NCBI RefSeq assembly: GCF_040117685.2
Contig: NZ_JBEDYP020000012.1
Location: 124,001 to 188,000, forward strand
Direction of reading: 5' to 3'
DNA from: Gracilimonas sp040117685
Lineage (GTDB): Bacteria; Bacteroidota; Rhodothermia; Balneolales; Balneolaceae
Length of the DNA stretch: 64,000 bases
This document shows positions 34,142 to 42,785 of the stretch, in pieces. Numbering within the stretch: position 1 is the first letter of the stretch; each line of letters opens with the position of its first letter. The position numbers and the translations under genes are program-made. The notes beneath the pieces are model-generated. The model was given only the letters and a program-made list of their open reading frames with translations. It was not told the DNA's origin and searched no databases.

Positions 34142-34421
34142 CCAGTATCAGTTTTAAATCTTTCCGAATGTAATTTCTCAGCTTCCCGTCTACTGACTTC
34201 TCTGTTATCAAATCAACCTTCATTCCGAGCAAATCACTTAACTCCTGCTCAAGCCCAATAATGTCAAGTAAGTTAACCCTGTCTCTAAAATTCACCAGAA
34301 TGTCTAAATCACTTTCTTTGGTTTGTTCATTTCGGGCATAGGATCCAAATATTCCGATTCTTTCCGGTTTAAACGGCCTTGTTTTTTCTATGATGATATT
34401 TTCTTGTTCTTTCGTAATCAT
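34134..34421 (-). CDS. mntA: MntA-type nucleotidyltransferase antitoxin
   Basis: A 95-residue minimal nucleotidyltransferase. The motif is GIFGSYARNEQTKESDLDILV, in parts GSYAR and SDLDILV, with both metal-binding aspartates, and a third acid at KVDLITE. In characterised HepT/MntA pairs this protein transfers AMP to the HEPN toxin tyrosine to silence it. It precedes hepT. Fifteen bases separate it from the upstream metalloenzyme gene, so it may have no promoter of its own. Confidence 0.92.
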   Translation of the reverse strand: MITKEQENIIIEKTRPFKPERIGIFGSYARNEQTKESDLDILVNFRDRVNLLDIIGLEQELSDLLGMKVDLITEKSVDGKLRNYIRKDLKLILDD

Positions 34422-34436
34422 TATTCGATTAGTTTG

Positions 34437-35327
34437 CTACTCAATTAACGAAATTATTGCCTCTTTTACATCAGTCAGGCTATTCACATCATTTAATACA
34501 GATCCATTTTCCCCCAATATAAAAAGGGGCACCTTATTTCGGGTATGTGTTTTTGTGGAGAGGTCTTCCAGGTTTCCATGATCGCTGGTAATGACCAGAG
34601 TATCTGAACTGCGCTTTTCTTTTATGATGTGCAGGAGGAACTCGTCCAGTGGTTTCAATACCCGTTCGGCATCTTCCCGGCTTTGATTGTGTCCAGCTTT
34701 ATCGGTCAGGTAGTATTCATAAAGTACCAAATCGTAATCAGGCACTACGTTCAACATGCGATTTGCAGCCTCGGTTGGAGTGATTTTCGGGATATCAATG
34801 CCTAATTTTTCCCGCCAGGCATTTTGTACAATTTCGGCTGTAAGGGCTCTTTCATTAAGAACATCTTCGGTGGAGTTCAGTTTCAAGTCTGCACTTTTGG
34901 TCATAAGCGTGGTACAGCTCCAACGGTTTCTCTTTTGGGCGTGCTCAAAAAAGATGGGGGGATACGCATTCATAAAATACGGTTTCTTACCCAACTCCTT
35001 CACTCCATGAAAAACACTCTCTTTCTTCAAGAAAGGCTTGATGCCCGAGTGAGGGAAAGGACCAAAATGTTTTCCTATTTCTTTTGCCGCATTTCGCCCG
35101 GTAAAAAGAGCCGTTTGCCCGGTTCCGCTTTGGGGAAGTCCCTCAACACCTAAATTGGCATCTATGGGTTTAAAAAGATGGTCATTTTGAGTAAAGGGTT
35201 TGGCGCCCTTATTAAAAAAACCGCCGATCAGAATTTCAAAAGATTTATACCTTTCTTCAAAAAAAGGATTTGAGGGGTCTTTCTCACCAAGCCCAACCCC
35301 ATCTATAAATATGAAAATAACCGCCAT
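34437..35327 (-). CDS. Alkaline-phosphatase-superfamily metalloenzyme
   Basis: A 296-residue protein with the metal-binding pattern of this superfamily. D9 lies in FIFIDGVGLGEKD, a Thr or Ser nucleophile candidate in PQSGTGQTALFTG (about 65-77), the Asp and His in LTDKAGHNQS, and SDHGNLED with KTHTRNKVPLFI near the end. This resembles phosphoglycerate mutase/phosphopentomutase-type folds but lacks their extra domains, so the substrate is unknown. It begins one base after dtd ends on the minus strand. No signal peptide is present, so it should be cytoplasmic. Confidence 0.8.
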   Translation of the reverse strand: MAVIFIFIDGVGLGEKDPSNPFFEERYKSFEILIGGFFNKGAKPFTQNDHLFKPIDANLGVEGLPQSGTGQTALFTGRNAAKEIGKHFGPFPHSGIKPFLKKESVFHGVKELGKKPYFMNAYPPIFFEHAQKRNRWSCTTLMTKSADLKLNSTEDVLNERALTAEIVQNAWREKLGIDIPKITPTEAANRMLNVVPDYDLVLYEYYLTDKAGHNQSREDAERVLKPLDEFLLHIIKEKRSSDTLVITSDHGNLEDLSTKTHTRNKVPLFILGENGSVLNDVNSLTDVKEAIISLIE

Positions 35328-35768
35328 TTATTTCTCCAGAATGATGGTTACCGGTCCGTCGTTTTCCAGTTTTACATTCATCATGGCTCCGAATTCTCCG
35401 GTTTGTACATCTAAATCAGTGTGAGTGTTAAACCATTCAATCATGTCTTCATATATAGGCTCAGCTATTTCGGGACGTGCAGCTTCAATAAAACTAGGGC
35501 GGGTGCCTTTATCAGAATTGGCATATAAAGTGAATTGAGAAACCAACAATATTCCTCCGCCCACATCCTGAACGGAAAGATTCATTTTACCTTCTTCATC
35601 CTCAAAAATTCGTAGCTTGGCGATCTTATTGCATATCCACTCCAGTTGTTCAGGGGTGTCGTCTTCGTGGATTCCGATTAATACCAATAGTCCCTGATCG
35701 ATGGCCCCGGTTATTTCATTATCGACCATTACGGATGAAGATTTCACGCGCTGAATAACTGCTTTCAT
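35328..35768 (-). CDS. dtd: D-aminoacyl-tRNA deacylase
   Basis: Dtd hydrolyses D-amino acids wrongly attached to tRNAs. The family signs are MKAVIQRVKSSSVMVD at the start, ILLVSQFTLYANSDKGTRPSF in the middle (in parts SQFTLYA and KGTRPSF) and the GP pair in NDGPVTIILEK, which forms the active site across the dimer. The 146 residues are standard. It is the first gene of the minus-strand run that leaves the putative origin, and its start is the edge of the origin gap. Confidence 0.97.
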   Translation of the reverse strand: MKAVIQRVKSSSVMVDNEITGAIDQGLLVLIGIHEDDTPEQLEWICNKIAKLRIFEDEEGKMNLSVQDVGGGILLVSQFTLYANSDKGTRPSFIEAARPEIAEPIYEDMIEWFNTHTDLDVQTGEFGAMMNVKLENDGPVTIILEK

Positions 35769-36223
35769 AAACTGTGGATATGTGGATTACTATGTGGATT
35801 ACTCATTAACAAAAGTTGGATAACTAAAATGCCCCAAAGTTGTGAACAAGTTTCCACAATCAAACCGGATAATCAACAACCAAAAAGAATAACTTTTACT
35901 GTTGAAGGATTTGAAGTCCATTTTATGTAAAAAACATATGTGAATGTGAACAACAAATTCTTAACCCTTCTAACGTATTGATTTTTATCAGCAGGTTTCC
36001 CACAAAACTATCCACATGTTTTTAAGGTGAGCAGGAAAATTCAGGATAAAAAAGTTATCCACTTATCCACAGTCTCTACTACTACTACAAAATTAATAAA
36101 TCTCATTCTTATTGTATTATGCTGTGGAAAAGAAAGCCAAAAAGTTCTTAAAACACTCTCTCAAAGATTCTATATTTAGATTGTTCTTAAGCAAAGCATT
36201 AACTCTTTTTTCAAGGACTGAAC
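35769..36223. other. Putative chromosomal replication origin (oriC)
   Basis: A 455-base, AT-rich, gene-free gap between diverging genes. DnaA-box matches to TTATNCACA on either strand: 35773-35781, 35781-35789, 35793-35801, 35841-35849, 35945-35953, 36008-36016, 36055-36063 and 36123-36131 (eight of nine each), and 36063-36071 (nine of nine). Weaker seven-of-nine hits lie at 35815, 35850 and 35996. After the perfect box come GTCTC, four TAC triplets (36077-36088) and a 32-base AT-rich stretch, the order of the B. subtilis unwinding region. No experiment is implied. Confidence 0.85.
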
Positions 36224-36748
36224 ATGGACAGAAAATTTCCCATCGGTAAGCTAAGTCTTCCTGAAAGTTATACTCAGAAAGAACTGGATCAATGGCTCGA
36301 TGATATTGCTTTATTACCGGAACGTATCCGAAAAGAAATTCAGGGATGTTCAGATGATATATTACTTACTCCATACAGGGAAGATGGCTGGACAGTGAGA
36401 CAGGTAATCACACATTTACTGGATAGTCATATAAACTCTCTTGTAAGAATTAAAACGGCTTTAACCGAAGATAATCCCACTATCCGTCCCTATAATCAGG
36501 ATGGCTGGATACAGGTAGATTTTCAGTTTGATATCCCACTGGAACTCACCCTCGATATGCTTGAGAACACCCATGAGATGATGGTTCGAATTTATGAGAG
36601 CCTGAATGAAAACCAGTGGGAACGAACCTATATTAATCCTGAATCCGGAACCACCTTTACGCTGGCTCAGTCAGCCGCTTTGTACGCATGGCATTCCAAT
36701 CATCATTTAGCACACATTCGACTCGTAACCCAAGAAGAAAAATCGTAG
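36224..36748 (+). CDS. DinB/YfiT-family metal-dependent protein
   Basis: A 174-residue four-helix protein of the DinB superfamily. The likely metal ligands are the His of QVITHLLDSHIN and the pair in YAWHSNHHLAHIRL. The start FPIGKLSLPESYTQKEL and the end WHSNHHLAHI match the YfiT/BstA branch, whose members transfer low-molecular-weight thiols such as bacillithiol. Transferase activity is therefore a family-based inference. It is the first gene right of the putative origin and lies six bases before purM. Confidence 0.85.
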   Translation: MDRKFPIGKLSLPESYTQKELDQWLDDIALLPERIRKEIQGCSDDILLTPYREDGWTVRQVITHLLDSHINSLVRIKTALTEDNPTIRPYNQDGWIQVDFQFDIPLELTLDMLENTHEMMVRIYESLNENQWERTYINPESGTTFTLAQSAALYAWHSNHHLAHIRLVTQEEKS

Positions 36749-36754
36749 CAATTA

Positions 36755-37765
36755 ATGTCTGATAAGAAACAAATTACCTACAAAGATTCCGGAGTAGATA
36801 TCAAAGCCGGGGAAGAAATGGTGGAATCCATTAAAGGCGTGGTTAAGGATACGCACGGACCGGAGGTGCTTTCTAACATTGGTGGTTTTGGAGGATTTTT
36901 CAGACCGGATTTGGGCTCCTATAAAAAACCGGTTTTTGTGAGTTCGGTTGATGGCGTAGGAACCAAACTAATTGTGGCTTTTAAAGCTGGAAAATATGAT
37001 ACCGTTGGTCAGGACTTGGTTAACCACTGCGTAAATGACATTGCTGTGTGCGGAGCCAAGCCGTTATTCTTTCTGGATTATTTTTCCACCGGAAAGCTGG
37101 AGCAGCACGTAGGTGTGGATGTGGTTAAAGGATTTGCCAAAGCCTGTAAAGAGAACGGAGTTGCCCTGATTGGAGGTGAAACAGCCGAAATGCCCGATAT
37201 TTATGATGCCGGGGAATTTGATCTGGCCGGAACCATTGTCGGTATTGTGGATGAAGACAAAGTGATTAACGGAGATAGCATTCAAAAAGGGGATGTTCTC
37301 CTTGGTTTTAAAAGTACCGGATTGCACACCAATGGATATTCTCTGGCCCGAAAAGTTCTGTTCAGTAAGTATAAAGTAGAGAACTATGTGGAAGAGTTGG
37401 GAAGCACTGTAGGAGATGAACTGCTAAAAGTTCACAAGTCCTATCTGCCATTGATTACTGAGCTGAAAGAAATGAACGGGGTAAACGGTTTTTCCCACAT
37501 TACCGGCGGGGGAATTGTGGGTAACACCAAGCGCATTCTACCGGATGGACTCAAGCTGGATATCAATTGGGATAGCTGGGAACGTCCACCCGTATATAAG
37601 CTAATACAAGAAATCGGTAATGTACCCGAAGACGACATGCAAGCAACGTTCAACCTGGGTATTGGGTTGATTGCTGTGGTTTCTGAAGATCAGGCCGATG
37701 CCGTTAAAGCAAAGGCCAAAGAATCAGGTGAAGAAGAAGTAATTGAACTTGGACGTATTATCTGA
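36755..37765 (+). CDS. purM: Phosphoribosylformylglycinamidine cyclo-ligase (AIR synthase)
   Basis: PurM closes the imidazole ring in purine synthesis with ATP. The 336-residue protein has ITYKDSGVDIKAGEEMVE at the start, SVDGVGTKLIVAF, NDIAVCGAKPLFFLDYFSTG, ALIGGETAEMPDIY, and GFSHITGGGIVGN before the C-terminal domain. All are core PurM motifs. The pathway gene group purS-purQ lies 32 kb away on the other side of the origin, so the pur genes are dispersed. Confidence 0.97.
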   Translation: MSDKKQITYKDSGVDIKAGEEMVESIKGVVKDTHGPEVLSNIGGFGGFFRPDLGSYKKPVFVSSVDGVGTKLIVAFKAGKYDTVGQDLVNHCVNDIAVCGAKPLFFLDYFSTGKLEQHVGVDVVKGFAKACKENGVALIGGETAEMPDIYDAGEFDLAGTIVGIVDEDKVINGDSIQKGDVLLGFKSTGLHTNGYSLARKVLFSKYKVENYVEELGSTVGDELLKVHKSYLPLITELKEMNGVNGFSHITGGGIVGNTKRILPDGLKLDINWDSWERPPVYKLIQEIGNVPEDDMQATFNLGIGLIAVVSEDQADAVKAKAKESGEEEVIELGRII

Positions 37766-37788
37766 TTAGATCAGTTTACATGACTTCC

Positions 37789-38712
37789 TTACTTCGTTCC
37801 AAAATGTATATCCGTAATTAAATCCTTTTCCTCCGTTTTTTGAGGATCACTGATATACTCTTCAAAAGGATCCATTTTCTTGTTCTTTTTGAACTCTTTG
37901 TTTCTTTCCATGCTCATTAAAGTGCTCCAGGCATTTCCGAGATGTTTATAGGATCCCACATGGCGAAGGGTATATACTTTGGAAGAAGGAATTTTTCCGG
38001 TAATCAGTCCATCCGGTAAATCTTCAGGAATCTCATTCATTGCAATACAGGCCGTATAGGTTGTTTGTTTTTTGCGGATGTTCCAGTCGTGATAGATGGA
38101 ATAAGCGGCTTCACCTTTCAGCTCAGGATGTGATTGGATAAACGCTTCCAGTTTTTCAAAATCAGATTTCATGGTTTCACCGATATCTTCCATGCTGCAG
38201 GTAGTTTTGATTCCTACATAGGTTGCTCCGGGAAATTCAGATTCTCCTTTAAACTCCATTTTCGAATCTATATGACCTTTCTCGATATAATCTTTCAACA
38301 TGTTAAGCCCCCGGTCAAAATCCATTCCTATAAATCCCTCCGTTATACTTTTTATCCAGAACATAAACCACGGCAGAGAACTATCCATCGTCCATTGAAC
38401 TTCACAACTTTCTCCTTTTGGAATAACATCGAATTTCACTTTAGCTTCTGATTTCCAAGGTTCCAGAAAGGTGAGATCATAATTAACCGACTCATTTTCT
38501 TTTTCCCCGGTAATTCTCATCTGCCCGGAGCCTACTCGTTTCCCCTTCCACTCGTAATATTTTCCATCATTTGACACATCCACATTGGCTTCCGGTTCCA
38601 TAACCAGCCATGGCGACCAGTTTCTCCAACTGTTCAGGTCATTTAAGGCAGAAAAAACTTTATCAGGTGAAGAATCTATCAAAGTGCTTCTAACAATATT
38701 GAGTTTAGGCAT
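37789..38712 (-). CDS. SRPBCC (polyketide cyclase-like) plus GyrI-like domain protein
   Basis: A 307-residue two-domain protein. Residues 1-150 form a START/SRPBCC-type ligand pocket (STLIDSSPDKVFSALNDLNSW). The C-terminal half has YVGIKTTCSMEDIGETM and CIAMNEIPEDLPDGLITGKIP, followed by YTLRHVGSYKHLGNAWSTL, a GyrI-like small-molecule-binding domain, quoted here as VYTLRHVGSY. Such fusions are common in Bacteroidota; the ligand is unknown. It is convergent with purM. The 188 bases upstream (38713-38900) show no other feature I can name. Confidence 0.82.
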   Translation of the reverse strand: MPKLNIVRSTLIDSSPDKVFSALNDLNSWRNWSPWLVMEPEANVDVSNDGKYYEWKGKRVGSGQMRITGEKENESVNYDLTFLEPWKSEAKVKFDVIPKGESCEVQWTMDSSLPWFMFWIKSITEGFIGMDFDRGLNMLKDYIEKGHIDSKMEFKGESEFPGATYVGIKTTCSMEDIGETMKSDFEKLEAFIQSHPELKGEAAYSIYHDWNIRKKQTTYTACIAMNEIPEDLPDGLITGKIPSSKVYTLRHVGSYKHLGNAWSTLMSMERNKEFKKNKKMDPFEEYISDPQKTEEKDLITDIHFGTK

Positions 38713-38900
38713 GGTGATGGGATTATGGTGATAAGGAATGCATCATAGAAAACCTGAATTGCTGAGACTAACGATAATTAAAAATAAAAGTGCCTATAAA
38801 ACAACCGTAAAGTGCTAATGATGAATACCTTAGTAGATATTTGAGGCTTAAATAAATTTTGGTTAAGATGATTACAGGTTGTTCTATTTTATATAAATCT

Positions 38901-39386
38901 ATGAAAAATTTTCTTTTACTCGTCGCGATTGTTCTCCTTAACGGGTGTTCAATTTTAAATGATGACACAGGTAGTAATAGCTTTGAAGCCAATATTGGTT
39001 CAAAAACATACTCGGCTGACGCCCACGTTTATCAAAATGACGTTGGGAATGCAGATATAGTTATCATTGGGAGAAAGGGCGAGTGGGAGAATTCTCAAAA
39101 CCTCACGTTTTCCATTACTGATTTTGATTACAGTACCGGTAGTTATAAAGTTAGAAATCCCTCTTATTATGAAATAGTGGGGGGAGATGCTATTCTTACT
39201 TATGCTGACATTGATCATGATAATGGAGTCCCCTCGGTAACCATTACCAAATACGATACAGAGACCTACAAAATAAAAGGTAGTTTTGAATTTGATGTTG
39301 TTGTAAGGCGTCCGTTCAATGATTACGAGCCGGGGGATGAGATTTCCGTGAAAGGAAATTTTGAAGCAGTGGTAGCCCAGCCATAG
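38901..39386 (+). CDS. Lipoprotein of unknown function
   Basis: A 161-residue exported lipoprotein. The ATG at 38901 gives the signal MKNFLLLVAIVLLNGC with the lipobox LNGC. The frame extends to 38859, but those residues would spoil the signal. After the cysteine comes a short linker, then a beta-rich domain of about 130 residues (FEANIGSKTYSADAHVYQN, YKIKGSFEFDVVV). The outline is like other Bacteroidota lipoproteins with a single beta domain; I do not recognise a function. It precedes the T9SS cargo gene by 89 bases but a link is not shown. Confidence 0.75.
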   Translation: MKNFLLLVAIVLLNGCSILNDDTGSNSFEANIGSKTYSADAHVYQNDVGNADIVIIGRKGEWENSQNLTFSITDFDYSTGSYKVRNPSYYEIVGGDAILTYADIDHDNGVPSVTITKYDTETYKIKGSFEFDVVVRRPFNDYEPGDEISVKGNFEAVVAQP

Positions 39387-39475
39387 ATCATCTGTAACCT
39401 ACCACCCTTTGACTGATAAACTATTTGGCTTAATGTACTGTTAAGGTAAGAAGCCGTTAAATAAACTCAGTCCCT

Positions 39476-40744
39476 ATGAAAAAATACCTGCTTTTCTTTA
39501 TATGTGTTTTCACAACGTGTACGGCTTTTGCTCAATGGGAAGAAGTGTACAGAAGCGATGCTTATGTTTTTGACGGGCTATATTTTCTGGATGATGATCT
39601 CGGTTTTGCCCTATATAATGGCTTTGATTATTTATACAGAACAAATGATGGTTTTGAGACGAGTGAATTAGTTCAAATACCAAATGTGTATAGTATCGAA
39701 GGCTTGTCTTTTTATGATTCTGAATATGGAATAGTTCTCGGAGACAATGATAATATTCACAGAACTACAGACGGAGGTAAAACCTGGTCAAACAATCTGC
39801 TGAAAACGGATGAGCCCTTATATTTAAAATCTCTGTTTACAGAAGGTCGGGATACCATTTATGTTGCAGGAAGGAAACTGCTCCGTTCTATTAATAAAGG
39901 TGATTCATGGGAGGTAATAGCTGATTATGACAACTATTTTGCTGACCACAGTGAGACTATGTATGAGAGAGAAACGGTAATTAACATTGGGGCTAAAGGG
40001 AAGAATTTATTTATAACCAATTACTTTGTTTACAAGACTTCTGATGGTGGTCAAAATTTAAACCCGGTATCTCTGCCATTAAGTGTTAAAAATGTATTGT
40101 CCCATCATTTTGTTGATTCGTATGTGGTAGATAATTCCATATATATAATTTCAAACTCCAGAGGGGTTCCAAAGCAATTATTTAAATCTCATGATTCCGG
40201 AAATAATTGGCAGGAAGTTATACTCCCAAATTACGATTACATATCCGTAAATGGGATAAATGAGGATACAGTATTTATTACGGGGAACGACGGAATTTTA
40301 TTAGAATCAAGTGATGGGTTTAACAGCTGGACCGAAAACGTAATCGACCCCGACACCCGAATAAATGATGTGCTTTTCACAGAAAATAAAACCGGATACC
40401 TGGTAACGGATAAACGAATTTATCGGAATAACCAATTCAGAGTTATTACTTCAACAAACACAGAAGAACCAGATCAAGCCCGTGGATTCAGATTAAAGCA
40501 AAATTACCCCAATCCCTTTAATCCTGCCACAAACATTGAATTTACCTTACAACAGCCTTCCAGTGTGGTGCTTTCCGTTTATAATATTATGGGACGAAAA
40601 GTAGATGAATTATACAATGGGGTGAAGTCTAAGGGAAGTCACACCCTTACTTTCGATGCCTCACGGCTCTCCGGCGGTATCTATTTTTATGAGCTGAAAA
40701 CACCCTCATTTATTGAGAGAAGAAAGATGACCCTGGTTAAATGA
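39476..40744 (+). CDS. Type IX secretion cargo with beta-propeller repeats
   Basis: A 422-residue exported protein. A signal peptide (MKKYLLFFICVFTTCTAFAQ) is followed by repeats of the BNR/Ycf48 type (IHRTTDGGKTWSNN, LLRSINKGDSWEV, LFKSHDSGNNWQEV), which build a beta-propeller. From about residue 345 comes the type A T9SS sorting domain: LKQNYPNPFNPATNIEF, LSVYNIMGRKVDEL, HTLTFDASRLSGGIYFY and a basic end. The protein should cross the outer membrane by the Por system and be attached or released. The substrate of the propeller is unknown. Confidence 0.93.
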   Translation: MKKYLLFFICVFTTCTAFAQWEEVYRSDAYVFDGLYFLDDDLGFALYNGFDYLYRTNDGFETSELVQIPNVYSIEGLSFYDSEYGIVLGDNDNIHRTTDGGKTWSNNLLKTDEPLYLKSLFTEGRDTIYVAGRKLLRSINKGDSWEVIADYDNYFADHSETMYERETVINIGAKGKNLFITNYFVYKTSDGGQNLNPVSLPLSVKNVLSHHFVDSYVVDNSIYIISNSRGVPKQLFKSHDSGNNWQEVILPNYDYISVNGINEDTVFITGNDGILLESSDGFNSWTENVIDPDTRINDVLFTENKTGYLVTDKRIYRNNQFRVITSTNTEEPDQARGFRLKQNYPNPFNPATNIEFTLQQPSSVVLSVYNIMGRKVDELYNGVKSKGSHTLTFDASRLSGGIYFYELKTPSFIERRKMTLVK

Positions 40745-40766
40745 ACGGGTGAAACCAGACTTCTTT

Positions 40767-40854
40767 TGAACCTTGATTTATAGGATGAAAGGATATTCTT
40801 GATTGAGTTAGTGTTTAATCATAGTAATCATAAAATCCTTTTAATCTGGGTTCA
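40767..40854. repeat. 88-base imperfect palindrome in the intergenic gap
   Basis: The outer ends TGAACC (40767) and GGTTCA (40849-40854) face each other, and the arms continue with AGGAT/ATCCT words. The centre carries ATCATAGTAATCATAAAATCC, mentioned in part as AATCATAGTAATCAT. Palindromes with the same outline are abundant between genes in Bacteroidota (from memory). No gene is seen in 40745-40959. Confidence 0.6.
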
Positions 40855-40959
40855 GCATACATAGGAATGGTTATACATTGCCTTACATATTTTCTGATAA
40901 AAACATCCTTCCGCCCTATCTTGGGGATCCAATTTAACTAAGGTCTCAATGTATTATTC

Positions 40960-42051
40960 ATGATCAACAGATTTCGGGCTTTCGTTCGGGCTAACCAGCG
41001 GTATTTACCGGTGGTCTTTTTTATGGCCGGTTTTGTATGGGATTCGCTGACTCTTGGGCGAATAGACCGCTTATACGACCGTATTATTTTATGTACCTAC
41101 CTTAGTTCCCTAACGGTCTGTCTGTATCTTTTTAACCTTTCTGATGATGGAAAATGGGAAGGCACTTTTTTTGAAAAGTATCAGGATTATCTGCCGTTGG
41201 CTATACAGTTTTTCCTTGGGGGGTTATGCAGTGCCTATGTAATTTATTTTTCCCGAAGTGTATCTTTTTCCAAAACCGTTATCTTCTTCATTATACTTGT
41301 TGTTCTGTTATTTGCTAATGAACTACTTAAGAAACGTATCTCAAACAAGTACCTTCAGTTCAGTGCGTACTTTTTTGTGAACTTTACTTTCTTCACCTTC
41401 TTTGTACCCATGGTGGTTGGAACCATGAACCAGTTCATTTTCATGCTATCGGGTGCCATCAGTTTAGGGATAACACTTGGGTTGATTATTTATATTTACA
41501 ACGCCAGTCCTTCAACCCGGAATGAAATAAGCTTTGGGAAGATGCTGGGGTTTGTTTTTGGGATATACATGCTTATTCATACGTTTTACTTCTTCAACTT
41601 GATTCCTCCGGTTCCACTTGCACTGGACGAGGGGTTAGTTGCCCATCATGTTGAGCGCATCGATGACAAGTACATTGTGACTTATGAACGGGAGCCCTGG
41701 TACAAAATTTGGAAGGATAACCGACATCAATATGTATATGAACCCGGGTCTAATGTGTATGTGTTTACATCTATTTTTGCACCATCCGATTTCAGGAAAG
41801 ATGTATTACACCGCTGGAAATGGTATAGTCCGCATACGAACGACTGGGAAGTGATTGATGAAATAGGTTTTGAAATAACCGGTGGCAGGGATGAGGGTTT
41901 TCGGGGATACACCTACAAAAATAAAATGATGGAAGGTGAGTGGGAGGTGGATGTAATCACCAAAGAAGGACTGGTACTCGGAATCGTAAGTTTCGAGATA
42001 AACATAGACTCAACGGCTCATCCTTACAGATTATCAAGTAGCACGTATTGA
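40960..42051 (+). CDS. DUF2914 family membrane protein
   Basis: A 363-residue inner-membrane protein. About six hydrophobic helices occupy residues 15-230 (YLPVVFFMAGFVWDSLTLG, FFIILVVLLFANELL). A soluble domain follows with VYVFTSIFAPSDFRKDVLHRW and HRWKWYSPHTNDWEVIDEIG, in parts FTSIFAP and WEVDVIT, the DUF2914 region near the end. The domain has no known function. It is alone on the plus strand; the Xre gene converges on it. Confidence 0.8.
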   Translation: MINRFRAFVRANQRYLPVVFFMAGFVWDSLTLGRIDRLYDRIILCTYLSSLTVCLYLFNLSDDGKWEGTFFEKYQDYLPLAIQFFLGGLCSAYVIYFSRSVSFSKTVIFFIILVVLLFANELLKKRISNKYLQFSAYFFVNFTFFTFFVPMVVGTMNQFIFMLSGAISLGITLGLIIYIYNASPSTRNEISFGKMLGFVFGIYMLIHTFYFFNLIPPVPLALDEGLVAHHVERIDDKYIVTYEREPWYKIWKDNRHQYVYEPGSNVYVFTSIFAPSDFRKDVLHRWKWYSPHTNDWEVIDEIGFEITGGRDEGFRGYTYKNKMMEGEWEVDVITKEGLVLGIVSFEINIDSTAHPYRLSSSTY

Positions 42052-42085
42052 TCTGTAGAACCGTGATTTAGTCTGGGGTGATACG

Positions 42086-42298
42086 TTATCCCTTATATGT
42101 AAAAACCTCTTCCAAAGGCCTGTCGAATACAGTAGCAATTTTAAAAGCCAGCTCTAAGGAAGGGGAGTATTTTGCAGCTTCAATCGCGCTGATGGTCTGC
42201 CGTGTTACTCCCACTTTATCGGCCAGCTCTGCCTGGGTCATTTCGCCATGCATAAACCGAAGCTTTCGAATCTGATTTACAACCTGAGCGTCTTCCAT
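42086..42298 (-). CDS. Xre-family HTH regulator
   Basis: A 70-residue regulator consisting of one HTH domain: IRKLRFMHGEMTQAELADKVG, then VTRQTISAIEAAKYSPSLEL and AFKIATVFDRPLEEVF. This is the YozG/Cro-like short class that often sits next to a membrane protein gene. It starts one base after the end of the upstream membrane gene, so the two are co-transcribed. It probably represses its own operon at the dyad near 42786 (inference). Confidence 0.9.
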   Translation of the reverse strand: MEDAQVVNQIRKLRFMHGEMTQAELADKVGVTRQTISAIEAAKYSPSLELAFKIATVFDRPLEEVFTYKG

Positions 42299-42299
42299 A

Positions 42300-42746
42300 T
42301 CAATAGCTCTTTCGGTAGTAATAAAGCATGGATGCTCTTTTCACAATACTTGCCGAGAATAATACCAGGAATAAGGCGTGGAAGATCATGTTCGGCTGTC
42401 CAAGTAACAGGTAACGATTATCCCCAACGCCAATGAAATTGGAAAGCAGCACCTGGAACAGAATAACGACAATCGCAAAAATCAGGAATGAATAAGCCCT
42501 CTTATGTCCAATGGCTTCGATCTTTTCATCCCGTTCGTCTTTGTTAATTTGATTCTTGCTTTCGGTCAGCTCAATTATGAACTCCACAATTATCGCTATC
42601 CAGAAAACATTAAAAAAGATTTTTACAAACCGATCGGAATAGTCAGGGATAGCATCAGGCCAGCCAAAAACGAATAACACATAAAAGAAAACAACGGAAA
42701 GAGAGAATCCTATAGAGGTCCACGATAAAATTTCTTGTTTTGACAT
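42300..42746 (-). CDS. Small membrane protein paired with Xre regulator
   Basis: A 148-residue protein with four predicted membrane helices (IGFSLSVVFFYVLFVFGW, FFNVFWIAIIVEFIIEL, AYSFLIFAIVVILFQVLL, MIFHALFLVLFSASIV). Between helices 2 and 3 lies a charged loop KNQINKDERDEKIEAIGHKR, a feature shared with DUF2178-type proteins encoded beside short Xre regulators. Function unknown. The DERDE loop may face the cytoplasm and contact the regulator; that is speculation. Confidence 0.75.
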   Translation of the reverse strand: MSKQEILSWTSIGFSLSVVFFYVLFVFGWPDAIPDYSDRFVKIFFNVFWIAIIVEFIIELTESKNQINKDERDEKIEAIGHKRAYSFLIFAIVVILFQVLLSNFIGVGDNRYLLLGQPNMIFHALFLVLFSASIVKRASMLYYYRKSY

Positions 42747-42785
42747 AATGAATTGAATTAGTTAGATGTCAAAAGTTCTTTACGT

